Assembly (NCBI GenBank): GCA_026874595.1 | Contig: CM049313.1 | Span: 28,950,008 to 29,014,007, forward strand | From: Sipunculus nudus | Taxonomy: Eukaryota; Annelida; Sipuncula; Golfingiida; Sipunculidae | Length of the DNA stretch: 64,000 bases | Reading direction: 5' to 3' | Shown: positions 12,179 to 26,818 of the stretch, one piece after another | Position numbering within the stretch: position 1 is the stretch's first letter | How the letters are laid out: every line of letters starts with the position of its first letter | The notes under the pieces: generated by a model | What the model saw: only the letters and a program-made list of their open reading frames with translations | Database searches by the model: none | What the model was told of the DNA's origin: nothing | Position numbers and translations under genes: made by a program

Positions 12179-12724
12179 TATATAAACTATACATCATTCG
12201 AAAATACATTTAGAATGCTATAGATTAAACACCGTCCGAATAGGTGAACAACGCACCGTTTTTCCGCTACCGCCCACTAAAATACGACAATATTATAAAT
12301 CTTGAAAAATTGTGTAGTTTTGAATAATGAACTGGTCTGTACAACACCCTTCGACGGCAAAATCATATATAAACTATACACCATTGGAAAGCACATTTAA
12401 AATGCTATTGATTAAACCCCGTCCGATCAGGTGTACAAAGCACCGTTTTTGCGCTACCGCCCACTAAAATACGACATTCATATAAATCTTGAAAAATGGT
12501 GTAGTTTAGAATAATGAACTGGTCTGAACAACACCCTTCGACGGCAAAATCATATATAAACTATACATCAATGGAAAGCACATGTAAAATGATATCGATT
12601 AAACCCCGTCCGATCAGATGTACAGCGCACCGTTTTTGCGTTACCGCCCACTAAAATACGACATTAATATAAATCTTGAAAAATGGTGTAGTTTAGAATA
12701 ATGAACTGGTCTGTACAACACCCT

Positions 12725-14210
12725 TCGACGGGAAAATCATATATAAACTATACATCATTCGAAAATACAATTAAAATGCTATCGTTTATACCCCGTCCGA
12801 TCAGGTGAACAACGCACCGTTTTTCCGCTACCGCCCACTAAAATACGACGTTAATATAAATCTTGAAAAATGGTGTAGTTTTGAATAATGAACTGGTCTG
12901 TACAACACCCTTCGACGGCAAAATCATATATAAACTATACATCATTGGAAAGCACATTTAAAATGCTATTGATTTAACCTCGTCCGATCAAATGTACAAC
13001 GCTCCGTTTTTCCGCCACCGCCCAGTAAAATACGACATTAATATAAATCTTGAAAAATGAAGGTAGTTTTGAATAATGAACTGGGGCTGTACAACACCCT
13101 TCGACGGCAAAATCAAATATGAACTATACATCATCGGAAAGCATATTTAAAATGCTATCGACTAAACTGCATCCGATCAGGTGTACAAAGCACCGTTTTT
13201 GCGCTACCGCCCACTAAAATACGACATTCATATAAATCTTGAAAAATGGTGTAGTTTAGAATAATGAACTGGTCTGTACAACACACTTCGACGGCAAAAT
13301 CATATATAAACTATACATCATTGGAAAGCACATGTAAAATGCTATCGATTAAAGCCCGTCCGATCAGGTGTACAATGCACCGTTTTTGCGTTACCGCCCA
13401 CTAAAATACGACATTCATATAAATCTTGAAAAATGGTGTAGTTTTGAATAATGAATTGGTCTGTACAACGCCCTTCGACGGCAAAATCATATATAAACTA
13501 TACATCATTGGAAAGCACATTTAAACTTCTATCGATTAAACCCCGTCGGAATAGGTCACAACGCACCGTTTTTCCGCTACCGCCCAGTAAAATACGACAT
13601 TAATATAAATCTTGAAAAATGGTGTAGTTTTGAATAATTAACTGGTCTGTACAACGCCCTTCCACGGCAAAATCATATATAAACTATACATCATTGGAAA
13701 GCACATTTAAAATTCTATCGATTAAACCCCGTCCGATCAGGTGTACAACGCACCGTTTTTCCGCTACCGCCCACTCAAATACGACATTCATATAAATCTT
13801 GAAAAATGGTGTAGTTTTGAATAATGAACTGGTCTGTATAACACCCTTCGACGGCAAAATCATATATAAACTATACATCATTGGAAAGCACATTTAAAAT
13901 TCTATCGATTAAACCCCGTCCGAATAGGTGTACAACGCACCGTTTTTCCGCTACCGCCCACTAAAATACGACATTAATATAAATCTTGAAAAATGGTGTA
14001 GTTTTGAATAATGAACTGGTCTGTACAACACCCTTCGACGGCAAAATCATATATAAACTATATATCATTGGAAAGCACATATAAAATGCTATCGATTTAA
14101 CCCCGTCCGATCAAGTGTACAAAGCACTGTTTTCTGCTAACGCCCACTAAAATACGACATTCATATAAATCTTGAAAAATGGTGTAGTTTTGAATAATGA
14201 ACTGGTCTGT
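12725..14210. repeat. Duplicated block, partner at 5591-7075
   Basis: Second copy of the j-g-h-f run. It shares the rare CCACTCAAATACG change near 13770 (6635 in the partner). Private changes include AATTAACTGG near 13636 and CTTCCACGG near 13659, so the copies have drifted a little. Confidence 0.85.
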
Positions 14211-17030
14211 ACAACACCCTTCGACGGCAAAATCATATATAAACTATACATCATTGGAAAGTACATTTAAAATGCTATTGATTTAACCTCGTCCGATCAA
14301 ATGTACAACGCTCCGTTTTTCCGCTACCGCCCAGTAAAATACGACATTAATATAAATCTTGAAAAATGAAGGTAGTTTTGAATAATGAACTGGGGCTGTA
14401 CAACACCCTTCGACGGCAAAATCATATATTAACTATACATCATTGGAAAGCACATGTAAAATGCAATCGATTAAAGCCCGTCCGATCAGGAGTACAACGC
14501 ACCGTTTTTGCGTTACCGCCCACTAAAATACGACATTCATATAAATCTTGAAATATGGTGTAATTTTGAATAATGAATTGGTCTGTACAACACCCTTCGA
14601 CGGCAAAATCATATATAAACTATACATCATTGGAAAGCACATTTAAAATTTTATCGATTTAACCCCGTCCGAATAGGTGTACAACGCACCGTTTTTCCGC
14701 TACTGCCCACTAAAATATGACATTCATATAAATCTTGAAAATTGGTGTAGTTTTGAATAATGAACTGGTCTGTACAACGCCCTTCGACGGCAAAATCATA
14801 TATAAACTATACATCATTGGAAAGCACATTTAAAATTCTATCGATTAAACCCCGTCCGATCAGGTGTACAACGCACCGTTTTTCCGCTACCGCCCACTAA
14901 AATACGACATTCATATAAATCTTGAAAAATGGTGTAGTTTTGAATAATGAACTGGTCTGTATAACACCCTTCGACGGCAAAATCATATATAAACTATACA
15001 TCATTGGAAAGCACATTTAAAATTCTATCGATTAAACCCCGTCCGAATAGGTGTACAACGCACCGTTTTTCCGGTACCGCCCACTAAAATACGACGTTAA
15101 TATAAATCTTGAAAAATGGTGTAGTTTTGAATAATGAACTGGTCTGTACAACACCTTTCGACGGCAAAATCATATATAAACTATACATCATTGGAAAGCA
15201 CATTTAAAATGCTATTGATTTAACCCCGTCCGATCAAGTGTACAACGCTCCGTTTTTCCGCTACCGCCCACTAAAATACGACATTAATATAAATCTTGAA
15301 AAATGTTGTAGTTTTGAATAATGAACTGGGGCTGTTCAACACCCTTCGATGGCAAAATCAAAAATGAACTATACATCATTGTAAAGCATATTTAAAATGC
15401 TATCGACTAAACTGCATCCGATCAGGTGTACAAAGCACCGTTTTTGCGCTACCGCCCACTAAAATACGACATTCATATAAATCTTGAAAAATGGTGTAGT
15501 TTAGAATAATGAACTGGTCTGTACAACACACTTCGACGGCAAAATCATATATAAACTATACATCATTGGAAAGCACATTTAAAATTCTATCGATTAAACC
15601 CCGTCCGATCAGGTCACAACGCACCGTTTTTCCGCTACCGCCCACTAAAATAGACATTAATATAAATCTTGAAAAATGGTGTAGTTTTGAATAATGAACT
15701 GGTCTGTACAACGCCCTTCGACGGCAAAATCATATATAAACTATACATCATTGGAAAGCACATTTAAAATTCTATCGATTAAACCCCGTCCGATCAGGTG
15801 TACAACGCACCGTTTTTCCGCTACCGCCCACTAAAATACGACATTCATATAAATCTTGAAAAATGGTGTAGTTTAGAATAATGAACTGGTCTGTACAACA
15901 CCCTTCGACGGCAAAATCATATATAAACTATACATCATTGGAAAGCACATGTAAAATGATATCGATTAAACCCCGTCCGATCAGGTGTACAACGCACCGT
16001 TTTTGCGTTACCGCCCACTAAAATACGACATTCATATAAATCTTGAAAAATGATGTAGTTTTGAATAATGAACTGGTCTGTACAACACCCTTCGACGGCA
16101 AAATCATATATTAACTATACATCATTCGAAAATACAATTAAAATGCTATCGTTTAAACCCCGTCCGATCAGGTGAACAACGCACCGTTTTTCCGCTACCG
16201 CCCACTAAAATACGACGTTACTATAAATCTTGAAAAATGGTGTAGTTTTGAATAATGAACTGGTCTGTACAACACCCTTCGACGGCAAAATCATATATAA
16301 ACTATACATCATTGGAAAGCACATTTAAAATGCTATTGATTTAACCTCATCCGATCAAATGTACAACGCTCCGTTTTTCCGCTACCGCCCAGTAAAATAC
16401 GACATTAATATAAATCTTGAAAAATGAAGGTAGTTTTGAATAATGAACTGGTCTGTACAACACCCTTCGACGGCAAAATCATATATTAACTATACATCAT
16501 TCGAGAATACAATTAAAATGCTATCGTTTAAACCCCGTCCGATCAGGTGAACAACGCACCGTTTTTCCGCTACCGCCCACTAATATACGACGTTACTATA
16601 AATCTTGAAAAATGGTGTAGTTTTGAATAATGAACTGGTCTGTACAACGCCCTTCGACGGCAAAATCATATATAAACTATACATCATTGGAAAGCAAATT
16701 TAAAATTCTATCGATTAAATCCCGTCCGATCAGGTGAACAACGCACCGTTTTTGCGCTACCGCCCACTAAAATACGACATTCATATAAATCTTGAAAAAT
16801 GGTTTAGTTTAGAATAATGAACTGGTCTGTACAACACCCTTCGACGGCAAAATCATATATAAACTATACATCATTGGAAAGCACATGTAAAATGATATCG
16901 ATTAAACCCCGTCCGATCAGGTGTACAACGCACCGTTTTTGCGTTACCGCCCACTAAAATACGACATTCATATAAATCTTGAAAAATGATGTTGTTTTGA
17001 ATAATGAACTGGTCTGTACAACACCCTTCG
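14160..17030. repeat. 2.9-kb block, partner at 20700-23570
   Basis: About fifteen monomers (a-b-k-g-h-m-i, a frame-changing j-like unit, then units ending in e-d-c and a variant a unit with CCTCATCCG, a c unit with CATTCGAGAATAC, e, d) match at +6539 to +6540. Paired rare markers are AAAATTTTATCG near 14648 and 21188, AATGTTGTAG near 15302 and 21841, CCTCATCC at 16345 and 22884, CGAGAATAC, and GATGTTGTTTTG. The unit near 15730 is g here but e-like in the partner. Confidence 0.88.
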
Positions 17031-17192
17031 ACGGCAAAATCATATATAAACTATATATCATTGGAAAGCACATATAAAATGCTATCGATTTAACCCCGTC
17101 CGATCAAGTGTACAAAGCACTGTTTTCTGCTAACGCCCACTAAAATACGACATTCATATAAATCTTGAAAAATGGTGTAGTTTTGAATAATG

Positions 17193-18686
17193 AACTGGTC
17201 TGTACAACGCCCTTCGACGGCAAAATCATATATAAACTATACATCATTGGAAAGCAAATTTAAAATTCTATCGATTAAACCCCGTCCGATCAGGTGAACA
17301 ACGCACCGTTTTTGCGCTACCGCCCACTAAAATACGACATTCATATAAATCTTGAAAAATGGTGTAGTTTAGAATAATGAACTGGTCTGTACAACACCCT
17401 TCGACGGCAAAATCATATATAAACTATACATCATTGGAAAGCACATGTAAAATGATATCGATTAAACCCCGTCCGATCAGGTGTACAACGCACCGTTTTT
17501 GCGTTACCGCCCACTAAAATACGACATTCATATAAATCTTGAAAGATTGTGGTTTTGAATAATGAACTGGTCTGTACAACACCCTTCGACGGCAAAATCA
17601 TATATTAACTATACATCATTCGAAAATACAATTAAAATGCTATCGTTTAAACCCCGTCCGATCAGGTGAACAACGCACCGTTTTTCCGCTACCGCCCACT
17701 AAAATACGACGTTACTATAAATCTTGAAAAATGGTGTAGTTTTGAATAATGAATTGGTCTGTACAACGCCCTTCGACGGCAAAATCATATATAAACTATA
17801 CATCATTGGAAAGCACATTTAAACTTCTATCGATTAAACCCCGTCGGAATAGGTCACAACGCACCGTTTTTCCGCTACCGCCCAGTAAAATACGACATTA
17901 ATATAAATCTTGAAAAATGGTGTAGTTTTGAATAATGAACTGGTCTGTACTACGCCCTTCGACGGCAAAATCATATATAAACTATACATCATTGGAAAGC
18001 ACATTTAAAATTCTATCGATTAAACCCCGTCCGATCAGGTGTACAACGCACCGTTTTTCCGCTACCGCCCACTAAAATACGACATTCATATAAATCTTGA
18101 AAAATGGTGTAGTTTTGAATAATGAACTGGTCTGTATAACACCCTTCGACGGCAAAATCATATATAAACTATACATCATTGGAAAGCACATTTAAAATTC
18201 TATCGATTAAACCCCGTCCGAATAGGTGTACAACGCACCGTTTTTCCGCTACCGCCCACTAAAATACGACATTAATATAAATCTTGAAAAATGGTGTAGT
18301 TTTGAATAATGAACTGGTCTGTACAACACCCTTCGACGGCAAAATCATATATAAACTATACATCATTGGAAAGCACATTTAAAATGCTATTGATTTAACC
18401 TCATCCGATCAAATGTACAACGCTCCGTTTTTCCGCTACCGCCCAGTAAAATACGACATTAATATAAATCTTGAAAAATGAAGGTAGTTTTGAATAATGA
18501 ACTGGTCTGTACAACACCCTTCGACGGCAAAATCATATATTAACTATACATCATTCGAGAATACAATTAAAATGCTATCGTTTAAACCCCGTCCGATCAG
18601 GTGAACAACGCACCGTTATTCCGCTACCGCTCACTAATATACGACGTTACTATAAATCTTGAAAAATGGTGTAGTTTTGAATAATG
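17193..18686. repeat. 1494-bp eight-monomer tandem duplication, copy 1
   Basis: Order e-d-c-j-g-h, then the CCTCATCC variant of a, then the CGAGAATAC variant of c. Two rare markers recur at exactly +1494: GAAAGATTGTGG (17541 and 19035) and GTACTACGCC (17947 and 19441). The last two units match an earlier pair at 16345, so the duplication was built on repeats already present. Confidence 0.88.
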
Positions 18687-19805
18687 AACTGGTCTGTACA
18701 ACGCCCTTCGACGGCAAAATCATATATAAACTATACATCATTGGAAAGCAAATTTAAAATTCTATCGATTAAACCCCGTCCGATCAGGTGAACAACGCAC
18801 CGTTTTTGCGCTACCGCCCACTAAAATACGACATTCATATAAATCTTGAAAAATGGTGTAGTTTAGAATAATGAACTGGTCTGTACAACACCCTTTGACG
18901 GCAAAATCATATATAAACTATACATCATTGGAAAGCACATGTAAAATGATATCGATTAAACCCCGTCCGATCAGGTGTACAACGCACCGTTTTTGCGTTA
19001 CCGCCCACTAAAATACGACATTCATATAAATCTTGAAAGATTGTGGTTTTGAATAATGAACTGGTCTGTACAACACCCTTCGACGGCAAAATCATATATT
19101 AACTATACATCATTCGAAAATACAATTAAAATGCTATCGTTTAAACCCCGTCCGATCAGGTGAACAACGCACCGTTTTTCCGCTACCGCCCACTAAAATA
19201 CGACGTTACTATAAATCTTGAAAAATGGTGTAGTTTTGAATAATGAATTGGTCTGTACAACGCCCTTCGACGGCAAAATCATATATAAACTATACATCAT
19301 TGGAAAGCACATTTAAACTTCTATCGATTAAACCCCGTCGGAATAGGTCACAACGCACCGTTTTTCCGCTACCGCCCAGTAAAATACGACATTAATATAA
19401 ATCTTGAAAAATGGTGTAGTTTTGAATAATGAACTGGTCTGTACTACGCCCTTCGACGGCAAAATCATATATAAACTATACATCATTGGAAAGCACATTT
19501 AAAATTCTATCGATTAAACCCCGTCCGATCAGGTGTACAACGCACCGTTTTTCCGCTACCGCCCACTAAAATACGACATTCATATAAATCTTGAAAAATG
19601 GTGTAGTTTTGAATAATGAACTGGTCTGTATAACACCCTTCGACGGCAAAATCATATATAAACTATACATCATTGGAAAGCACATTTAAAATTCTATCGA
19701 TTAAACCCCGTCCGAATAGGTGTACAACGCACCGTTTTTCCGCTACCGCCCACTAAAATACGACATTAATATAAATCTTGAAAAATGGTGTAGTTTTGAA
19801 TAATG
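18687..19805. repeat. 1494-bp tandem duplication, copy 2 (first six monomers)
   Basis: It matches 17193-18311 at +1494. It then goes into an f unit at 19806 instead of the CCTCATCC unit. Small differences such as CCCTTTGACGG near 18891 show some drift since duplication. Confidence 0.88.
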
Positions 19806-20700
19806 AACTGGTCTGTACAACACCCTTCGACGGCAAAATCATATATAAACTATATATCATTGGAAAGCACATATAAAATGCTATCGATTTAACCCCGTCC
19901 GATCAAGTGTACAAAGCACTGTTTTCTGCTAACGCCCACTAAAATACGACATTCATATAAATCTTGAAAAATGATGTAGTTTTGAATAATGAACTGGTCT
20001 GTACAACACCCTTCGACGGCAAAATCATATATAAACTATACATCATTGGAAAGCAAATTTAAAATTCTATCGATTAAACCCCGTCCGATCAGGAGTACAA
20101 CGCACCGTTTTTGCGCTACCGCCCACTAAAATACGACATTCATATAAATCTTGAAAAATGGTGTAGTTTAGAATAATGAACTGGTCTGTACAACACACTT
20201 CGACGGCAAAATCATATATAAACTATACATCATTGGAAAGCACATGTAAAATGCTATCGATTAAAGCCCAGCCGATCAGGTGTACAAAGCACCGTTTTTG
20301 CGTTACCGCCCACTAAAATAGGACATTCATATAAATCTTGAAAAATGGTGTAGTTTTGAATAATGAATTGGTCTGTACAACGCCCTTCGACGGCAAAATC
20401 ATATATAAACTATACATCATTGGAAAGCACATTTAAAATGCTATTGATTTAACCTCATCCGATCAAATGTACAACGCTCCGTTTTTCCGCTACCGCCCAG
20501 TAAAATACGACATTAATATAAATCTTGAAAAATGAAAGTAGTTTTGAATAATGAACTGGTCTGTACAACACCCTTCGACGGCAAAATCATATATTAACTA
20601 TACATCATTCGAAAATACAATTAAAATGCTATCGTTTATCCCCGTCCGATCAGGTGAACAACGCACCGTTTTTCCGCTACCGCCCACTAAAATACGACGT
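19806..20700. repeat. Linker run of f, e, b-like, CCTCATCC and c monomers
   Basis: Five monomers join the 1494-bp duplication to the second 2.9-kb block. They hold an f unit with TTTTCTGCTAACGCC, an e-like unit with CAGGAGTACAAC (a mix of e and b), an AAAGCCCAGCCG unit, a CCTCATCC unit with TGAAAGTAG, and a c unit with GTTTATCCCCG. No gene is present. Confidence 0.75.
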
Positions 20701-23570
20701 TACTATAAATCTTGAAAAATGGTGTAGTTTTGAATAATGAACTAGTCTGTACAACACCCTTCGACGGCAAAATCATATATAAACTATACATCATTGGAAA
20801 GCACATTTAAAATGCTATTGATTTAACCTCGTCCGATCAAATGTACAACGCTCCGTTTTTCCGCTACCGCCCAGTAAAATACGACATTAATATAAATCTT
20901 AAAAAATGAAGGTAGTTTTGAATAATGGACTGGGGCTGTACAACACCCTTCGACGGCAAAATCATATATAAACTATACATCATTGGAAAGCACATGTAAA
21001 ATGCTATCGATTAAAGCCCGTCCGATCAGGAGTACAACGCACCGTTTTTGCGTTACCGCCCACTAAAATACGACATTCATATAAATCTTGAAATATGGTG
21101 TAGTTTTGAATAATGAATTGGTCTGTACAACACCCTTCGACGGCAAAATCATATATAAACTATACATCATTGGAAAGCACATTTAAAATTTTATCGATTT
21201 AACCCCGTCCGAATAGGTGTACAACGCACCGTTTTTCCGCTACTGCCCACTAAAATATGACATTCATATAAATCTTGAAAATTGGTGCAGTTTAGAATAA
21301 TGAACTGGTCTGTACAACGCCCTTCGACGGCAAAATCATATATAAACTATACATCATTGGAAAGCACATTTAAAATTCTATCGATTAAACCCCGTCCGAT
21401 CAGGTGTACAACGCACCGTTTTTCCGCTACCGCCCACTAAAATACGACATTCATATAAATCTTGAAAAATGGTGTAGTTTTGAATAATGAACTGGTCTGT
21501 ATAACACCCTTCGACGGCAAAATCATATATAAACTATACATCATTGGAAAGCACATTTAAAATTCTATCGATTAAACCCGTCCGAATAGGTGTACAACGC
21601 ACCGTTTTTCCGCTACCGCCCACTAAAATACGACGTTAATATAAATCTTGAAAAATGGTGTAGTTTTTAATAATGAACTGGTCTGTACAACACCTTTCGA
21701 CGGCAAAATCATATATAAACTATACATCATTGGAAAGCACATTTAAAATGCTATTGATTTAACCCCGTCCGATCAAGTGTACAACGCTCCGTTTTTCCGC
21801 TACCGCCCACTAAAATACGACATTAATATAAATCTTGAAAAATGTTGTAGTTTTGAATAATGAACTGGGGCTGTTCAACACCCTTCGATGGCAAAATCAA
21901 AAATGAACTATACATCATTGTAAAGCATATTTAAAATGCTATCGACTAAACTGCATCCGATCAGGTGTACAAAGCACCGTTTTTGCGCTACCGCCCACTA
22001 AAATACGACATTCATATAAATCTTGAAAAATGGTGTAGTTTAGAATAATGAACTGGTCTGTACAACACACTTCGACGGCAAAATCATATATAAACTATAC
22101 ATCATTGGAAAGCACATTTAAAATTCTATCGATTAAACCCCGTCGGAATAGGTCACAACGCACCGTTTTTCCGCTACCGCCCACTAAAATAGACATTAAT
22201 ATAAATCTTGAAAAATGGTGTAGTTTTGAATAATGAACTGGTCTGTACAACGCCCTTCGACGGCAAAATCATATATAAACTATACATCATTGGAAAGCAA
22301 ATTTAAAATTCTATCGATTAAACCACGTCCGATCAGGTGAACAACGCACCGTTTTTGCGCTACCGCCCACTAAAATACGACATTCATATAAATCTTGAAA
22401 AATGGTGTAGTTTAGAATAATGAACTGGTCTGTACAACACCCTTCGACGGCAAAATCATATATAAACTATACATCATTGGAAAGCACATGTAAAATGATA
22501 TCGATTAAACCCCGTCCGATCAGGTGTACAACGCACCGTTTTTGCGTTACCGCCCACTAAAATACGACATTCATATAAATCTTGAAAAATGATGTAGTTT
22601 TGAATAATGAACTGGTCTGTACAACACCCTTCGACGGCAAAATCATATATTAACTATACATCATTCGAAAATACAATTAAAATGCTATCGTTTAAACCCC
22701 GTCCGATCAGGTGAACAACGCACCGTTTTTCCGCTACCGCCCACTAAAATACGACGTTACTATAAATCTTGAAAAATGGTGTAGTTTTGAATAATGAACT
22801 GGTCTGTACAACACCCTTCGACGGCAAAATCATATATTAACTATACATCATTGGAAAGCACATTTAAAATGCTATTGATTTAACCTCATCCGATCAAATG
22901 TACAACGCTCCGTTTTTCCGCTACCGCCCAGTAAAATACGACATTAATATAAATCTTGAAAAATGAAGGTAGTTTTGAATAATGAACTGGTCTGTACAAC
23001 ACCCTTCGACGGCAAAATCATATATTAACTATACATCATTCGAGAATACAATTAAAATGCTATCGTTTAAACCCCGTCCGATCAGGTGAACAACGCACCG
23101 TTTTTCCGCTACCGCCCACTAATATACGACGTTACTATAAATCTTGAAAAATGGTGTAGTTTTGAATAATGAACTGGTCTGTACAACGCCCTTCGACGGC
23201 AAAATCATATATAAACTATACATCATTGGAAAGCAAATTTAAAATTCTATCGATTAAACCCCGTCCGATCAGGTGAACAACGCACCGTTTTTGCGCTACC
23301 GCCCACTAAAATACGACATTCATATAAATCTTGAAAAATGGTGTAGTTTAGAATAATGAACTGGTCTGTACAACACCCTTCGACGGCAAAATCATATATA
23401 AACTATACATCATTGGAAAGCACATGTAAAATGATATCGATTAAACCCCGTCCGATCAGGTGTACAACGCACCGTTTTTGCGTTACCGCCCACTAAAATA
23501 CGACATTCATATAAATCTTGAAAAATGATGTTGTTTTGAATAATGAACTGGTCTGTACAACACCCTTCGA
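20700..23570. repeat. 2.9-kb block, partner at 14160-17030
   Basis: Second copy of the fifteen-monomer run. Private changes include AATGGACTGGGG near 20925, GGTGCAGTTTAG near 21285, AAACCCGTCC near 21575 (one base short) and AAACCACGTCC near 22322. The run ends where an f unit follows in the first copy and an a unit follows here. Confidence 0.88.
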
Positions 23571-26500
23571 CGGCAAAATCATATATTAACTATACATCAT
23601 TGGAAAGCACATTTAAAATGCTATTGATTTAACCTCGTCCGATCAAATGTACAACGCTCAGTTTTTCCGCTACCGCCCAGTAAAATACGACATTAATATA
23701 AATCTTGAAAAATGAAGGTAGTTTTGAATAATGAACTGGTCTGTACAACACCCTTCGACGGCAAAATCATATATTAACTATCCATCATTCGAAAATACAA
23801 TTAAAATGCTATCGTTTAAACCCCGTCCGATCAGGTGAACAACGCACCGTTTTTCCGCTACCGCCCACTAAAATACGACGTTACTATAAATCTTGAAAAA
23901 TGGTGTAGTTTTGAATAATGAACTGGTCTGTACAACACCCTTCGACGGCAAAATCATATTTAAACTATACATCATTGGAAAGCACATTTAAAATGCTATT
24001 GATTTAACCTCGTCCGATCAAATGTACAACACTCCGTTTTTCCGCTACCGCCCAGTAAAATACGACATTAATATAAATCTTGAAAAATGAAGGTAGTTTT
24101 GAATAATGAACTAGGGCTGTACAACACCCTTCGACGGCAAAATCATATATAAACTATACATCATTGGAAAGCACATGTAAAATGCTATCGATTAAAGCCC
24201 GTCCGATCAGGAGTACAACGCACCGTTTTTGCGTTACCGCCCACTAAAATACGACATTCATATAAATCTTGAAATATGGTGTAGTTTTGAATAATGAATT
24301 GGTCTGTACAACACCCTTCGACGGCAAAATCATATATTAACTATACATCATTCGAAAATACAATTAAAATGCTATCGTTTAAACCCCGTCCGATCAGGTG
24401 AACAACGCACCGTTTTTCCGCTACCGCCCACTAAAATACGACGTTACTATAAATCTTGAAAAATGGTGTAGTTTTGAATAATGAACTGGTCTGTACAACA
24501 CCCTTCGACGGCAAAATCATATATAAACTATACATCATTGGAAAGCACATTTAAAATGCTATTGATTTAACCTCGTCCGATCAAATGTACAACACTCCGT
24601 TTTTCCGCTACCGCCCAGTAAAATACGACATTTATATAAATCTTGAAAAATGAAGGTAGTTTTGAATAATGAACTGGGGCTGTACAACACCCTTCGACGG
24701 CAAAATCATATATAAACTATACATCATTGGAAAGCACATGTAAAATGCTATCGATTAAAGCCCGTCCGATCAGGAGTACAACGCACCGTTTTTGCGTTAC
24801 CGCCCACTAAAATACGACATTCATATAAATCTTGAAATATGGTGTAGTTTTGAATAATGAATTGGTCTGTACAACACCCTTCGACGGCAAAATCATATAT
24901 AAACTATACATCATTGGAAAGCACATTTAAAATTCTATCGATTTAACCCCGTCCGAATAGGTGTACAACGCACCGTTTTTCCGCTACTGCCCACTAAAAT
25001 ATGACATTCATATAAATCTTGAAAATTGGTGTAGTTTTGAATAATGAACTGGTCTGTACAACGCCCTTCGACGGCAAAATCATATATAAACTATACATCA
25101 TTGGAAAGCACATTTATAATTCTATCGATTAAACCCCGTCCGATCAGGTGTACAACGCACCGTTTTTCTGCTACCGCCCACTAAAGTACGACATTCATAT
25201 AAATCTTGAAAAATGGTGTAGTTTTGAATAATGAACTGGTCTGTATAACACCCTTCGACGGCAAAATCATATATAAACTATACATCATTGGAAAGCACAT
25301 TTAAAATTCTATCGATTAAACCCCGTCCGAATAGGTGTACAACGCACCGTTTTTCCGCTACCGCCCACTAAAATACGACGTTAATATAAATCTTGAAAAA
25401 TGGTGTAGTTTTGAATAATGAACTGGTCTGTACAACGCCCTTCGACGGCAAAATCATATATAAACTATACATCATTGGAAAGCAAATTTAAAATTCTATC
25501 GATTAAATCCCGTCCGATCAGGTGAACAACGCACCGTTTTTGCGCTACCGCCCACTAAAATACGACATTCATATAAATCTTGAAAAATGGTGTAGTTTAG
25601 AATAATGAACTGGTCTGTACAACACCCTTCGACGGCAAAATCATATATAAACTATAAATCATTGGAAAGCACATGTAAAATGATATCGATTAAACCCCGT
25701 CCGATCAGGTGTACAACGCACCGTTTTTGCGTTACCGCCCACTAAAATACGACATTCATATAAATCTTGAAAAATGATGTAGTTTTGAATAATGAACTGG
25801 TCTGTACAACACCCTTCGACGGCAAAATCATATATTAACTATACATCATTCGAAAATACAATTAAAATGCTATCGTTTAAACCCCGTCCGATCAGGTGAA
25901 CAACGCACCGTTTTTCCGCTACCGCCCACTAAAATACGACATTAATATAAATCTTGAAAAATGGTGTAGTTTAGAATAATGAACTGGTCTGTACAACACC
26001 CTTCGACGGGAAAATCATATATAAACTATACATCATTCGAAAATACAATTAAAATGCTATCGTTTAAACCCCGTCCGATCAGGTGAACAACGCACCGTTT
26101 TTCCGCTACCGCCCACTAAAATACGACGTTAATATAAATCTTGAAAAATGGTGTAGTTTTGAATAATGAACTGGTCTGTACAACACCCTTCGACGGCAAA
26201 ATCATATATAAACTATACATCATTGGAAAGCACATTTAAAATGCTATTGATTTAACCTCGTCCGATCAAATGTACAACGCTCCGTTTTTCCGCCACCGCC
26301 CAGTAAAATACGACATTAATATAAATCTTGAAAAATGAAGGTAGTTTTGAATAATGAACTGGGGCTGTACAACACCCTTCGACGGCAAAATCAAATATGA
26401 ACTATACATCATCGGAAAGCATATTTAAAATGCTATCGACTAAACTGCATCCGATCAGGTGTACAAAGCACCGTTTTTGCGCTACCGCCCACTAAAATAC

Positions 26501-26818
26501 GACATTCATATAAATCTTGAAAAATGGTGTAGTTTAGAATAATGAACTGGTCTGTACAACACACTTCGACGGCAAAATCATATATAAACTATACATCATT
26601 GGAAAGCACATGTAAAATGCTATCGATTAAAGCCCGTCCGATCAGGTGTACAATGCACCGTTTTTGCGTTACCGCCCACTAAAATACGACATTCATATAA
26701 ATCTTGAAAAATGGTGTAGTTTTGAATAATGAATTGGTCTGTACAACGCCCTTCGACGGCAAAATCATATATAAACTATACATCATTGGAAAGCACATTT
26801 AAACTTCTATCGATTAAA
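22884..26818. repeat. 3.9-kb tandem duplication, copy 1
   Basis: It begins with CCTCATCCGATC at 22884 and runs about 21 monomers to 26818, then the same string restarts at 26819. Shared rare markers include GCTCAGTTTTT (23659), TATCCATC (23779), CTAGGGCTG (24111), ACATTTATATAA (24628), CATTTATAATTC (25111) and AACTATAAATC (25650). All reappear in order in copy 2. It overlaps the end of the 2.9-kb block, which shows layered events. Confidence 0.9.

Noticed and set aside
14366-14551. Forward open frames starting MKVVLNNELG (also at 40369)
   Set aside because: They start in the TGAAGG end of an a unit and cross into the b unit. They are chance frames of the repeat and are disrupted in most other a-b pairs.
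15509-15694. Forward open frames of 61-62 codons starting MNWSVQ (also at 6317, 22048, 31783 and 34215)
   Set aside because: Each begins at ATG in AATAATGAA and ends at the TAA of the next unit's AATAATGAA. They stay open only where indels make the unit 185 or 188 bp. No ribosome-binding or splice context, no domain, and the normal 187-bp unit breaks the frame.
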